Below, piece by piece: positions 22,772-35,600 of a stretch of DNA of 64,000 bases. Position 1 is the stretch's first letter. Each line of letters starts with the position of its first letter. The DNA is from Dillenia suffruticosa (lineage: Eukaryota > Streptophyta > Magnoliopsida > Dilleniales > Dilleniaceae), in NCBI GenBank assembly GCA_033439265.1, contig JAVTVX010000001.1, forward strand, positions 19,238,608 to 19,302,607. Reading direction: 5' to 3'. The translations under genes were made by a program, and so were the position numbers. The notes beneath the pieces are model-generated. The model did not search any database. It had not been told where the DNA came from and worked only from the letters and a program-made list of their open reading frames with translations.

Positions 22772-24542
22772 GTTCCCTCTATGCAGGTTAGTAAATCATA
22801 CATACAGTCACTGCCAAACCTCTCCTTTTCCTGTGACAGTGAGAAAAATTGTCATCACATAAAAAAACAAATTATTAAGGAAATTGTATGAACGTAAGTT
22901 TAAGCACTGAATTGCCATGTTGGAAGTTACATTTTTTATTTTTAAGATGGTGATTGTTATGACCATGTTTGATTATGGTCAAGGTTGTTGAAATTGAAAT
23001 ATACCAAAAGATGTTGGTCCAGGGTTAGATTACATATAAAATGATGGAGTATTCTATTCTCCCTTGCTTGAACTGTAGCACCCAAGAAATTGGATTAGAA
23101 TGATAGGACGATGGTTGTAACTTGGAAGTATTCAAACAAAACATTGAAACAAAAACTGTTGTTTCCTTATGGCATCGTTGTTTTTTATGCAGACTAGTCT
23201 CTGAGGATGTGAAGGTTAGTGAGTTCCACCGGATGATACATCATTAACTCGTGTCCTTGATCCTTGCTTTTCATCTGTTTTTGCTGAAGGCTTTTGGTGC
23301 AAGTGACGTCCTGATGGAGAATCAATCTTCGCCTCAGTTGGTTTGCGTCCGGCATTCTTATGTTTTTGCTCTTTCTAAGTTTCCTGTTTGCTTGAGAGAT
23401 GCAAAATGGAAATGCTTTACTTATTTCAAAATGCTTCCGCTCACTTGATTATATGATTCAGAAACTATGTTCAGAAACTTGGATGTGACTTCTTGTTAAC
23501 ACTTTTTGAGTAATCATATGGTGTATTCATTGTCTATGAGCAGAACCAAATGCAAACCCTGCATATGCATTTTAGTTTTGTGTTTCTTCAACAGACGTGT
23601 TGGAAAGAGATGTAGTTTTGGTTTAAGCTCTACTTGCACAGGTGGGTCATTTGGCGGACTAATCAGTCCTATCCCTAAGCGCGGCTTTCCTCCATATCTC
23701 GTCCCCTCCCATTAGCATTTTTGGAATCCCATGTTAACCAATGTGGGCGAAATGGTACAGTCCTAGCTCGCAAGATGGTAGCTGAAGGGTTAGAAATGGG
23801 ACAAAGCCTCATTTATGAAAGTGTCACGGTGTGGTGTATATAATATACTTGGGGAAATTGAATGCAAGCATCTTTCAAATTTCATGTTGTGGGACAATAG
23901 ATGTTTGGATTTTTCTGATTCACATAATATAGAAAACATTATACGCCTAACCTTATCCTTAAAGATCATGGGTACTAGATTAAGATTAAAGGATGGTTTA
24001 AGTACACCATCACTGAGAACACGTGACAGCGTTATGCTGTCCCCTTTAAACATCATTAAAGATCATATGGGAATCCCAAATCTCATATGTTATCCCCCCA
24101 CATTTTGTATTTCAAACTATTTAAAAAAATTCTACATCAGAAAGATTGATCTTAGAAACTAGATATAGAATAACCTTTGAATATACTTGCTTACGTGTGA
24201 CTTGATCAATTGTCACATGAGACTGAAGAAATTTTCAGTCTGCCGTTCAATATTGTGTGGCTATGGCTGTCAATTTTTTAATACTCTTAAGAGGAATTTG
24301 TCAACAAAACAATAATTGTCAAGTCATGGTCTTTATGGGTGATGCCAGGGAGTTCTCCATTTCTTTCCAGTACCATACCAAGTCACAGAGAGAGAGAGAG
24401 AGAGAGAGAGGTCACCGGTCATTGATGAGAGTTTTTACACACTTTTAAGACAGATACCACCTTAGGTTATCCTACAAGGCACACCTCTATTTATTTCTTT
24501 CATTTTACAAGCCCTCTCTGTCAGTCCACAAACTCAACGAAA
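22772..24542. other. Region between RHF1A and the SDR pseudogene
   Basis: The first kilobase is probably RHF1A 3' UTR or alternative 3' sequence; 23193-23214 is bounded by AG and GT and could be an optional exon. From about 23640 to 24240 an ORF-bearing block of unknown type is seen, with no recognised domain. A GA microsatellite lies at about 24386-24411. The final part is the 3' flank of the minus-strand SDR pseudogene. Confidence 0.5.
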
Positions 24543-25693
24543 TCAACCATTGACAATCATCCCACCTACAAAAGCAAACCAAAATATTAACAGGAATTAG
24601 GAAATAGCAAGATACAGAAAAAGAGAGCCAAAAAATAAAGGGGGGGGGGGGAGAGAGAGAGAGCACAATAACCATTGGGATGGAAAACTTGGCCCGTGTA
24701 GTAGGAAGAGTCATCTGATGCCAAAAACACATAGGTTGGTGCAATTTCATAAGGCTGTGCTGCCCTTCCCATTGGTGTCTCCGACCCAAATTCTGCAACC
24801 ATGTCCTCGGTCATAATTGCCGGAATCAACGGAGTCCAGACTGGCCCGGAACAACCCCATTAACCCGAATTCCCTTCTCTACAAGCTGGAGGGCTAGAGC
24901 CCTTGTGAAAGCCACAATTGCACCTTTAGTAGATGCATAGTCCACTGCCTTCGGATTACCAAGATAGGCATCGACAGATGTAGTGTTAATGATGCTGCTT
25001 CCTCCTTTCATGTGCTTCAATGCATGCCTAAACTTGACAAAAATTGAATTTAGTGATCAAATTGCCACATGACACATCGAATCAAAACCAGACATACTGA
25101 TCAGAGTGAGAGTCTGAGAAATACTATTCATAGCGACAAGTTTTAATAATAATACCTGGTCAGGAAGAATTGAGAATAGATATTGGTTCTAAACACGTTC
25201 TCAAGCTTGTCCTCTGTGATATCTTCAACAGCACTAGTCAAGTGAGACTCTGCTGCACTGTTTACAAGAATGTCAATCCTTTTGTAAGCTTTGACAACTT
25301 CATCCACCACCCTCTTACAATTTTCGTCATACCCAAGATCAGTGGGAATGGCCATGGGGGACTCAGCATCCAGAGCGATGAATTGGAGCAGCATCCGAAG
25401 GGTCTCACTGGCATCCTTCTCTTCACCCTCCACGTATGTGAAGGCCACAGTTGCGCCCTCTCTTGCAAAACATATGCATACTGCTCTCCCAATTCCGGAG
25501 TCCCCTCCTGTCACCAAATCCACCTCTCTCTGCCAAATAACCAAGATTTACCATACGTAGGCAGTATCTCTGATATTTCTTCAGAGAATTGAAGTGACAA
25601 CTTTATTCGAAGCAAGCAAAGTGAACTTTGTGCTTTTTATATACCATATCATGCACAAGAAAATTGTTTTAAATCTAAAGTAACTTGTTTCAG

Positions 25694-25724
<31 letters not shown>

Positions 25725-25844
25725 CATGAAGCTTGAGGGAAGGCTTGTGGTCAGGGATGAGGGACGTGGCGTAGGATACATAACATGCTCTTTGCCTGGT
25801 TGTGTTTCTTGTTTCTGTGGTGGAAATTTCTCTCCTGTTGCCAT
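24543..25844 (-). pseudogene. Glucose/ribitol dehydrogenase-like SDR with two frameshifts
   Basis: Four exons on the minus strand: 25726-25844, 25156-25529, 24673-25027 and 24543-24565. The protein type is the classical short-chain dehydrogenase called glucose and ribitol dehydrogenase homolog, found in maturing seeds. Seen: N-terminus KFPPQKQETQPGKEH, cofactor motif TGGDSGIG, catalytic YASTK, and end GGMIVNG.

The exons total 871 bases, two short of 291 codons. Two sites explain this: one base is missing near 25770 in exon 1 (the frame moves from YPTPR to the SLIPDHKPSLKL frame), and one near 24845 where relatives read VPGP(V/I)WTPLIP. Either shift alone brings an early stop. Splice sites and phases are otherwise intact, so decay is recent, or the losses are assembly errors. 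ABRE-like boxes lie upstream. In Arabidopsis a relative is At3g05260, near PNC1. Confidence 0.85.
25694..25721. repeat. GA microsatellite abutting the exon 1 donor of the SDR pseudogene
   Basis: A pure GA run ends four bases from the donor G at 25725 on the minus strand. It reads as CT at the start of intron 1. A second, shorter GA tract lies near 25893-25912, upstream of the start codon. Confidence 0.85.
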
Positions 25845-26436
25845 CTTCCTACAGTATTTCTGCTTTTGTTATTTCTTACAAAGAGTTTCGCAGAGAGAGA
25901 GAGAGAGAGATGCTAAAGAGAGATTTAGATAGAATTTTGAAATTCAAGTTCATCTGATGACTTGGGGTTGCCTCAACTTGCCACGTAACGACTGAATGTG
26001 ACATACGTGTCAGTTCAGCCACTCCACGTGGCATAATAATCTGGACTCAAAGACGTGAAACAAAGGTAATAAAAATTGTTGAAAGTATTTACAATGCAGA
26101 GACAACCTAGTCCACGACTCATGCCGATGGTGACAACCTGTGGCATAGCATATGTGGATTCTTGGGAAGCACAGACTAGAGTCCACATTTATGTTAACAT
26201 GATCAAGATCTTCATATAGAAGCTGCACACAAAAAGGGTACATGTATTTCAAAAGAATAGAAAAAGAAATAAATATCACCAACATTACTCAAAAATGTCT
26301 AGAGACAAGGAGAGAACAAAAGGGATGGTGCACGCTACAACTTATTGCCCACTTAAGTACCCTTTGTCACGATGGGAAATTTAAGGACAAAAGTCTACAA
26401 TGCCCATGTAGATTGTGGAGACACTAGATGCTGCAT
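25845..26436. promoter_or_regulatory. Upstream region of the SDR pseudogene with ACGT-core boxes
   Basis: Three ACGT-core boxes lie within 55 bases: CCACGTAA near 25981, ACGTGTC at 26005-26011 and the palindrome CCACGTGG at 26024-26031. They sit about 135-190 bases upstream of the SDR start. Such clusters are typical of ABA- and seed-maturation-regulated promoters, which fits the family. The rest, up to the peroxiredoxin stop codon, holds nothing recognisable. Confidence 0.5.
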
Positions 26437-28758
26437 TTAAATTCGGCTCAATATTTGCTCTGCACCAGAAACCTTGAATTCAGATGGGGCATTCTCTACA
26501 TTAAAAGCCTTGATTTTTCCATCCTCCACATATGCAGACCACCTGCAAGAGGAAAACTAATAGGATTAAATATTGACAAAAGAAATTGATCCCTGCATGT
26601 TAAAGCTCATTAGATGGGCATTTGGCTCTGGTAAAATTAACATCGTCAAAATTTATTAGTATAATGATGACTTCATATTTATTAGTATAATGATCACTAT
26701 AATATATATATCTATATATATGAGTATAGGGGAGTAGAGGACACCCAGACGCCCAAATAACTAGGGAACTTTGTTTCAACTTGAGATCAACATTTGTACC
26801 TATGGGAGCGCGGTCCAAGCAAAGCCGAAGAGAGATCAACCCCTAGGTCCAAGCTCTTGTGGAATTTTCCATCAAAATCCCCATAAAATTCAATCTAGAG
26901 AAGCAAGAAGATGATGATTAGAAATATAAGCATGGCTGATTCTCATCGCATCAAACATAAGGCAAAACAAAGATAGCATATCTTTAGCCTTGTGAAAGGT
27001 TTTGGCAGCTCTAAACACCAGATATTACAAGAGATGCTACCATAAGCAATAACCATTGACTAAAACTCAGATGTTGCATGCAGCCTACATTGATTATGGC
27101 CCATTTATAACATTCTGCTATGCATCCGAGTACTTCATATGTCAGTATTTCAGTAATACATCAATTCCCGTTTCAAATTACTGACTAGATACTTAAGGGA
27201 GAGGCGATGAAGGATCTAAACCTTAGCCGCTGATACAAAATAAAGTTATAATTAAAATGCATTGGTTAATTTAATGAGAACTCAGAAATAGATACTCCAT
27301 GACTATACATGTCACTGTCCTCTTCGTGTATGCGGGGGGTGTGGGGCTATGATGATAACTTGTGTCCATATAGACACTAGTTCATTTCGTGGACTCCGCA
27401 TGTATGAGATGCTAGTCTTGGATAATACTGATTGCCGAGGTAAATCTTGGTCCACTATAGTCTTATATGAGAAACTGTCAATCAAGCTTGATGTAAATCC
27501 CCCCATTTACACCAACTTAAATCAGACAGACCATCTCATTGCCTGAAGCAGCTCCAAAAAGTTTCATAATGTTGGTTGCATTAGAATATTTGATGCAGCT
27601 TTCATTTGTAGCCTTCATGGAGATTTGGTCTAAGACTAATCAGGAACCAAAGAAATCAACTGACTCTACTGCATCAACCATCCTAACATAATTTACTAGA
27701 TGGGGCTGGTTATAATAATGAGGCAGTTTATAATAATGAGGCAGTCTATTTAGTTTACGAATTTGTAGATAATGTCATTCAGATCATGCCTTGAATAATA
27801 GTATTTGTTATAATGTTAGACTAAAACCAGACAAATTGCCTCAACAACAGTCATCTCATACATAATAACTTAAACGACCCCCAAAAAAAAAAAAAAGTGT
27901 TGGAAGCAAACCATGACTATTTTTGCTGATTTTGGGATCTTTCATATCTTAAATTTCAGCTAGTCATTTGCCTACACCAATGCCAATGGAATGGTGTATA
28001 CATATACCCCAGTCATTATCAAAGTCATACTCTCATTAACAAGTCGATGTATACAGTCTAGAGTAGTTATTTCTCAGTTTTGGTTTACCCGAATCAAACC
28101 AATTGCCGGAGGCATACACTTTCCGTAAAACCATTTCTTAACAAAAATGAAAAACATTGACCTACAAAAAACTTATTTGCACCAATTGAGGAGTTTTAAG
28201 CAAAGATGAAGGTCTGAATTTCACTTGGTAGCTATTATGGTGTGTGATATCATTCATGGAGGGTGACAATGGTGTATTCAGAAACCATGTCTTTTTGTGG
28301 GGAAAAATCGGGAATAGGCATTAACTTAGACTGCATTGAGTAAATGGGAAGCAAAGTATCAAAGAAGAGAAAACAGGACCAAAAGTATCTGGGTGAAGTG
28401 TGTCAAATATAGGCAAGTCCATGGCTTTAATTATATAACAGAGAGTGTCATTTATCATGAATAATTTCTTTTGAAACTTTCTTAAGCTTATTTGTTATGT
28501 TGTCATTAAACATTTAAAATCATGAAAAAAAATGCAAAAAAATTCTATCTAATAAAAGTTTCAAAGCGCATGAAAAAAGAAAAGAAGAAACATAATTTTT
28601 TTTTTGGGGGGGAAGAAATTTATACTTTTTTGTTTTGTTTTGTTTTGTTTTTTAAAAGCCCTAAAGGGCACTTCAAACAAAGGGGAGGGAGGGAGTAAGG
28701 GAGGGAGGGAGGGAGCGGGAGAGAGGGAAAGAGAGAGGGAGAGAGGGAGAGAGAGAGA

Positions 28759-28800
<42 letters not shown>

Positions 28801-30806
28801 AATCGAAGATGATCACATGATTTTCCAGTGAAAAAAACACAAATTTAACCCTTCACTAACTTTCAAATTTGAATTTGAGGTTTAAACGCCATCACAGTTT
28901 AAACACAAATTGGCACTATAGTTGTAAAGTTTTATGTTGCTATGCTTCATCATTTTGCATCAAAAGGGAAAGTTATACTCTCATACGGGATACTAAGTTC
29001 CCCAAGGTCTAAGGTGGGAAGTTATTACACTCTGACGATTTAGCATATTCCCTTCCACCATAAAACTTCAAGAATGCGGTGTTAATTTTCTAAATTATGT
29101 CCCTTATCACGTTTCCCAAATACAACCAAAAGAGTAAAGAACAATTAGGGCCTCACTCTAAAAATCAAAAATCTTGAATAAGATCATCAGAGTATAGCAT
29201 TGTTACGTGTTTCTCGAAAACAAAAATTAAAATAAAATAAGATAAAATAAAAAAGTGCTATGCACCAAGCCTTTTATTATAGCTAATCATTGGAGTTTAG
29301 TTTTGCCCCTGTCCACTGATATAGCTAATCTTAACATCAAGCCTTTTATCAGCTAGTAGATTTTGGATTTAGGTGAGTCCTGAGATAATATTGCCTCTTT
29401 ACCAAGCAAGAAGGTTGTTTGTCTAATACCTTTCAGCAGGTAAGGAGAAAATTATGTGGAATTCTTACCCAAAACTAGACATGCACCTTAAAGCTTTATA
29501 TTGTAAAATCTGGATGGATATTATTCAAGACAACTGCTACTCTTGCTATTAAAAGAATCCTGAATAAGCAAGGCAATTGATGTAGAAGCACCCTAAAATA
29601 ACTTACTGCATCTTTTACTTGAAGTTTCTCTGCCCAGCCATTTAAGGTATATGGATCATTGACAGCAACACAGATAACAGAATCAATCCCTTTGGCCTTG
29701 AACTTCTCAATGTTATTCGTGTAACTAGGCACATGTTGGGCCGAACAAACTCCAGTGTAAGCACCCTGCGAGATTTTAGATCACGAGTTAGAACCAAAAG
29801 AAGGGATAAAGAAACTACAACATTGTAATACAGCTGCTGGACTGGTAATGGTGGTGTGGAGTATAATTTGCTCATGACTCCCATATTGCAATTATTAGGC
29901 AAAAGAAGCACTGATGCAGGAATTTAAGGTTGGATTGATGAATGACAAAGTAGAAAAGTAAAATAACCTATCCAATAACACTGCTCTTCCCTCTTGCTGT
30001 CTCCCATCCGCACAATCTTCCTACCTCAACCCCCAATTCTTATCCTTTTTTTCTTTCTCCACGCTCCTTTTCTCCATCTTTTCTCCTATAGATTCCCCAA
30101 AGCCCCAAGTACGGCCATAGCTTCCCTACAAATCACGACTACCAAAAACTTTCTAATTTTTGGAATAATTCAGTAATTTCTTAGAGTAATCATTAAGGTT
30201 GTTTATATGAATCGATTAAGGGCAAAATATTTTTCACATTTACTTAAAAAAATAAAACATAAATCCCATTATTCACCCTCACCACTCTTGCATAACAACA
30301 AAGGAAAATGTAATCAAATGATTTTTTTTTTTTTTTAGAAACAAATTATATTCTCATTTGTCCTCGAAAAATTTAACCACCCCGTATTCACAGACATAAA
30401 AGCTGAATAGAGTAAGAAAAATGCCCTTCAAATACATAAAAGAAAACAGAAAATAATCAGCAAAATTAACTTACAGGAAGTCCAAAGATGACAACTTTCT
30501 TGCCCTGAAGAGAAAAAACAATAATAATTAAAAAAGGGTTAATTGAGAACCCAATAAAAAATGAATCCAGAAAGAGAAATTTAATTAAGAAGCGAGAGAG
30601 AAAGAGAGAGAGAGAGGACCCTGAAGATGTCAGAGAGAGGAGTGGTAGAGAACTTTGAAGAGACACCTTCGTCCCAAGTACGAGCCTTCTGGAGAGAAAC
30701 GTTTGGTGCTGCTGCTATTATGTCGTCTCCCACCGATACTGATGCGAAACCTCTAACTGGTCGAAGAACGCTCGAGAAACTCCTCACTCCCTTGAAGATT
30801 ACAGAA

Positions 30807-30811
<5 letters not shown>
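26437..30811 (-). CDS. PRXIIF: Mitochondrial peroxiredoxin IIF
   Basis: Five exons on the minus strand: 30620-30811, 30475-30504 (only 30 bases), 29607-29765, 26800-26894 and 26437-26542. They join in phase to 193 residues (about 201 in Arabidopsis). The Arg/Ser-rich N-terminus (FKGVRSFSSVLRPVRGF) looks like a mitochondrial presequence. The type II Prx core has TTPLSDIF, GLPGAYTGVCS with peroxidatic Cys81, and SVICVAVNDPY with the second Cys at 106, ending in SGAEQILSRI. The enzyme reduces hydrogen peroxide and alkyl hydroperoxides in the matrix using thiol donors. Intron 3 is 2.7 kb and rich in repeats. A CT repeat touches the start codon on the coding strand. In Arabidopsis PRXIIF (At3g06050) is next to TSC10A, as here. 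No lesion was seen. Confidence 0.95.
28681..28799. repeat. GGGA/GA-rich low-complexity tract in PRXIIF intron 3
   Basis: GGGAGGGA-type units grade into a long pure GA run. On the coding strand this is a long pyrimidine tract in the middle of the intron. The ORFs over it are artefacts of the repeat. Confidence 0.9.
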
Positions 30812-30845
<34 letters not shown>

Positions 30846-32601
30846 ATCAAATCGTAATTTAAGGATAATAATTTAAGAAATAAAAAAATTGATTTTATTA
30901 AAGCTTTTTTTTTTGTGTTGGGGAGAAATTTTCATATTTAAAAATTTTCATAAATAAGAATAAATGACAAAAAACAATTCGATCCAGTTGGATTAGTGCA
31001 TTATTATTATTATTATTAAATTTATATAGATTTTTTTTTTCTTTTCTTTTCTTTCTCTTAACCTTGGGTTCAAAATTTAGAATTAGGTTGTTGTTGTAAT
31101 AATTTTTATTTATTTATCTTTTGTACGTAAAAAGATAATTAGAGAGAGTTGTGCAAAAAAAGAGAAAAAAAGAGTTGTGCAAATAATTTTTATTTATTTA
31201 TCTTTTATTTATGATTTGTTCAAACGATTTCATGTATTGCAATGCTATCCTGCTGGCAGTGGTCTTTCTAAGTTGAAGAACCACAGCTGCATTGTCACCC
31301 ATGGTCTGAAATCACAAAATTGTAGCTTTAACCTTGTAGAATAGGAAACTAAGACAAAGACGACGAGAAGCAAAACAAGAGCAGCATGGTTAGCAACCAA
31401 TAAAACAAAGCATAGACGACAGAAAAGGGTGGCATTTAGTTGGGATGATGCGGTTGGGCTTTTTGACAAAACACAGACATCCAATAGCCAATCTCAAGCA
31501 TTATTTCCATGTTGCAAAATGAGGCCGATATGTGGCCGTCTGTGTACACAATACCGGAGAGAAATGAATGAGAAACTTGGGGCAGAGAGAAGCAGCAGCA
31601 AGATACAGAGATACATTTTGAAGAAAAATTCACATTGAAGCTGCATCAGCTTCTGTGGACGAGGATACCAGAAATTGGCTGAGTTCCTTATCATCTGGTG
31701 TGATTTGGCCTTTCAGAGCATTTTACGCGTGGAAGGATCCCAAGAGTGAGCATTGACTGAGAAGAATGCGCCATGGGGAGAACATCAAGCACTTCACATC
31801 CCTGCCATGAGACATCAGTTACTCTTCAATAAAGTACAGGACTATTTTAGAGTATTTGAAAGCAGAAGCATGGATGATTCGAACCGGTAAAGACTAGAAA
31901 GACATTTCTGAAGAGTTTAGATATGGGAAAGAAACACAATATGCAAAGTAGCAGATAGGCCAACGAAGAAAAACAATTGCAAGGACTAGGAATTGGAATT
32001 CTTGTCCAAGCTAGACCAGAAATATGAAGAACTCAAGTATGATAAACTGTTGAAAGAATTAATCCTGCATAGTCCACTGCATTTCTAACTAGGAAAGAGA
32101 TTATTATTCTCTAGCCTACAGCCAAACAAACATTACTACAGGTGATCAACAGCGTAGTAAACATTTCAAAAGCGAATATTCGAGAACATTTTAGATAACG
32201 GTAAATTTGCACTCACTAGTCTAAATCAAAAAATATTATTTGAATGGAGGTCCAAGAAGAATGAGGTGAGAAGATTCAATTCTCAGGAGGAGGCCATAAA
32301 CGAGAAATAGACAACTTTGATTTTTTGATGGTTTCATGGTTTTCTTGTTGGAATCATGCCTAAGGAATGCAAGTACAACAGAATTTACTGTTGAACCACA
32401 TTCACCAGTGAACTTACAGAGTACAATGCTGTACCACAATTTGCATAGAAACTGAATCACCAAATTCACAAATTCAACATCACATCATATACACAACAAA
32501 AAGCTCTATGCTATTAGCATAATATTTATATATTTCTTAGCTACATTGCCATGCACACATGCATGCTCTTCACACAAAATGAATTACTTAGCAAATACTT
32601 A
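30812..32601. other. Region between PRXIIF and TSC10
   Basis: It begins with a (CT)n run at 30811-30841 that abuts the PRXIIF start codon, followed by AT-rich promoter-like sequence to about 31240. From 31240 to 32600 the base composition is more gene-like. Short ORFs occur on both strands, but none resembles a known family. It may be TSC10 3' UTR or a non-coding transcript. Confidence 0.5.
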
Positions 32602-35600
32602 CTATTTCTTTTTTGCATGCCATTTTGCTATGCTCTCGTACCAATTCCATTGGAAGAACAGTCCTGCAATGCGCAAAATACCAGCAGCAACAACCTCAAT
32701 AAAAGCCATCATGACTGATCTCTGTGGAGATAAACCAGCAGTTGCTACAGACAGTAAATATCCCTCAAAGTTGCAGGAAACAATAAAACTCCCAGATTTA
32801 ATGCCTTTTAAAGCTTTTTTGGCAACATCATCAGCCTTCATTGTACCAGAGGAGGCTGCAATAATATTAGTCAGCTGTGGCCTTCTTTTGTTCTCTGCAA
32901 CAAGGAGGCCAAATATTTTAACATGAGATAACCCTCACAGAACACAATCCAGAAAAGATTGCTGGTTCCTAGAGCAATTGCTTCATTCTCATAGATCTTA
33001 ACATCTTTCATTCTGCTTTAATTTTTATTTTTATTTTCATTAACTGCATTCCTTTCCTCCAGTTTCTACTAATTCCGGTTCAGGTAACTGTGCATATCTT
33101 ACAAATTAGATTCCCCAAGGAATGACCATATAACAAGCAATACAACCATGAACCAACAAGAAACCCAGTGAAAAAGTCAATATAATTAAAGCACGAGTGG
33201 TGCCAGATCTGACGATTTCATGCAACTGCTTTCAGGATAGACCTAACTCTTGTGTACTGTATATATATGAATGATGACAATAGGAATGAGAATTGAATAA
33301 TGCTCAGGTGGTGTTCAAACCTTCTGCAAAGCCAGGAGTTTCTGTGTCTGGAGGAAAAATAAGTGAAACATGAATGTTGTCCCCAATGACCTCTTGCTGC
33401 AGTGCTTCTGCCAAACCCCGAAGACCAAACTTACTAGCTGAATAAGCTGTATAGCCATAAATGCCCACCTACCAGAAAAACATGTACAAATCAATAAGCG
33501 GAAAACACAAACAGCATTAAGTCAAGGTCATAATAAAATGGATAGTATTAACAACTAACTTTATATTGTCTGATTCAAAAAATTCCTTACAATCAAGTGA
33601 TAGAAAGGCCTCATGTTAGCTTTTGGTGAACTTAGTAACTAGAGTTGGAAGGAGAGCAGGGTTGATGTAATGGACTTACACATGAAGGGAAATTGTTGAA
33701 ATTCATCGAAGTGGTGAACACAGATCAGATGAATAGTGGATGAGTAAGTTGCACATAAGGAAAAGTTGGCCCAGCACTTAATACCTTATGCTTTGGAGCA
33801 AAATAATTTGTCACTTTGTATATAAGCACCTGTGCACAAATCCTATATGTTCCACTAATACACTTCCCAACAACTGTGATATTGTTTTCTTAATATAACT
33901 AACTAAACAGATCAAATGATGTATTTTTAAATAATTTGCTAGACCCTACTCCCTGATCTCAATGAGCATTAAACTCCACTAAAAATAGTCAGTCATATAA
34001 AAGGCTGTTGATACCAACAGACTACTGCTATATTGATTTGTAAGACTCATCTATTCGCCTCTTACGTGAATGGGCATTTAAATTTACCACCAACAGTGAG
34101 TCACATCAAAACCTGCTGACACCAACACACTACTGCAATAGCCATTTAGGACACTTTAAAATTCTCAAATATGGAAAACACAACTGCAAATTTTAAAGAC
34201 CACATGGATCCAATGATTAAATATAATGAATAACCTGGCACCTCAGGTTCAAACAACATAGAAAAACAAATCATTACAATGGCCACCATGGGCCCATAGG
34301 TAACAGCATGGAAATCAACCATATGTCAGAAACCTGCAATAACAAGAAATAAAAAACATCTGGATATCTCTTGTTCTAGCAGTTTAGCAGGTTTTCTAAA
34401 ACCAGTATTTTCACATCGAATTATCACCAGATTGAGCACTAATGCGAGGTTCCTTATTTACTTTTCTTTTTCCTAATAATTGTTGATAAGTTCCCTGGTA
34501 GGATACTAAGACTGTTTTTCCACGTTAGGGCAGATTAAAAAAAAAAGTCATACACCATCCCCCCAAAAACTTAAAGCTGTTGTTGATTTTAGGACATCAC
34601 CATCAACAAGTATTAAAGGGCAGATGGATTCTTTATTTGTTAAATGAACTTAGGATGGAGTCTTATGTGTGATGAGTGCAGAGGAAGCCTGTGTTGTGAG
34701 TAGTGATACTGGGTGCCAGGTGTCACTTTGTGTGGCAGTGTTTTTTGTGTAGTACAGCACACCATTATTTGGTGCAAGTGCTCTTTACGTACGGGTTTTC
34801 CCAATGTGTCATTCATGTATCATTATTTGTGTACAAGTGAATTTTGTGTGCTTAATAAAGTTACCTTTATTTGGGTCAGGGTCATTTTAGTGTTCAGGTT
34901 CCACAAATTTAGTGTCAGAGCTTGGTAGGATTCAACATATCACCTTCTCTTTCACAAAAAGCAATCGTGCATGTGCACTTCACTCACACAAACTCAAGGA
35001 CACCTCACCCACCAATTCACTTACATGGAACCTCTAGACATGCATACACCAAAGGGACTCCTCTCCAACTATGCATATACAAATGAAGAACCCCGATTGC
35101 TTGAAGACATGCATCAAAAGCTTCAAGAATGTCGACAACTCCATGGTGGCGAAGAAGCTCTAGAGATTTCAATCATAGCAGCTGCCTTTGTAAGATTTGA
35201 AAATGTTTCTAGAGAAAGAAGGATTTAGATAGATAGAGATCATGATCTCTCAGGATAAATCTAGAGAGAGAGAGAGAGATGGATAGTTGGTGCTTCACTC
35301 TCAACACTATTAGGTTTTGAGTCAAGTATGTACATATTAGTGTTGCTTATACGCTATATGCACTATTCATTACTGATAACTTGATTTGAACTATATATTT
35401 TTTTCCCTTTTTACTTTTTTTTTTTGGTTGGCTAATAGCGATGGTAATCTCAGACACCACCAAAGGCATGAAACATAGGCAATACTATCAAGTATTGGGT
35501 TACCCATGCATATATAGACCTTGCTTATGCGCGATATGTGCAATTCGCTACTCACGCCTAGATTCCAAGAACTATTTTTTTCCCTTCCGTTTTCTCAGGC

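Noticed and set aside
23815-24162. 115-residue plus-strand ORF downstream of RHF1A
   Set aside because: No family resemblance, signal or splice context was seen. It probably lies in repeat-derived or 3' sequence.
25170-25592. 140-residue plus-strand ORF
   Set aside because: It lies antisense across the main SDR exon, whose minus-strand reading has clear dehydrogenase motifs.
31245-31694. Several ORFs on both strands between PRXIIF and TSC10
   Set aside because: None shows a domain or a consistent exon chain. They were kept only as part of the unannotated gap.
32546-32926. 126-residue plus-strand ORF
   Set aside because: It is the antisense shadow of the last TSC10 exon.
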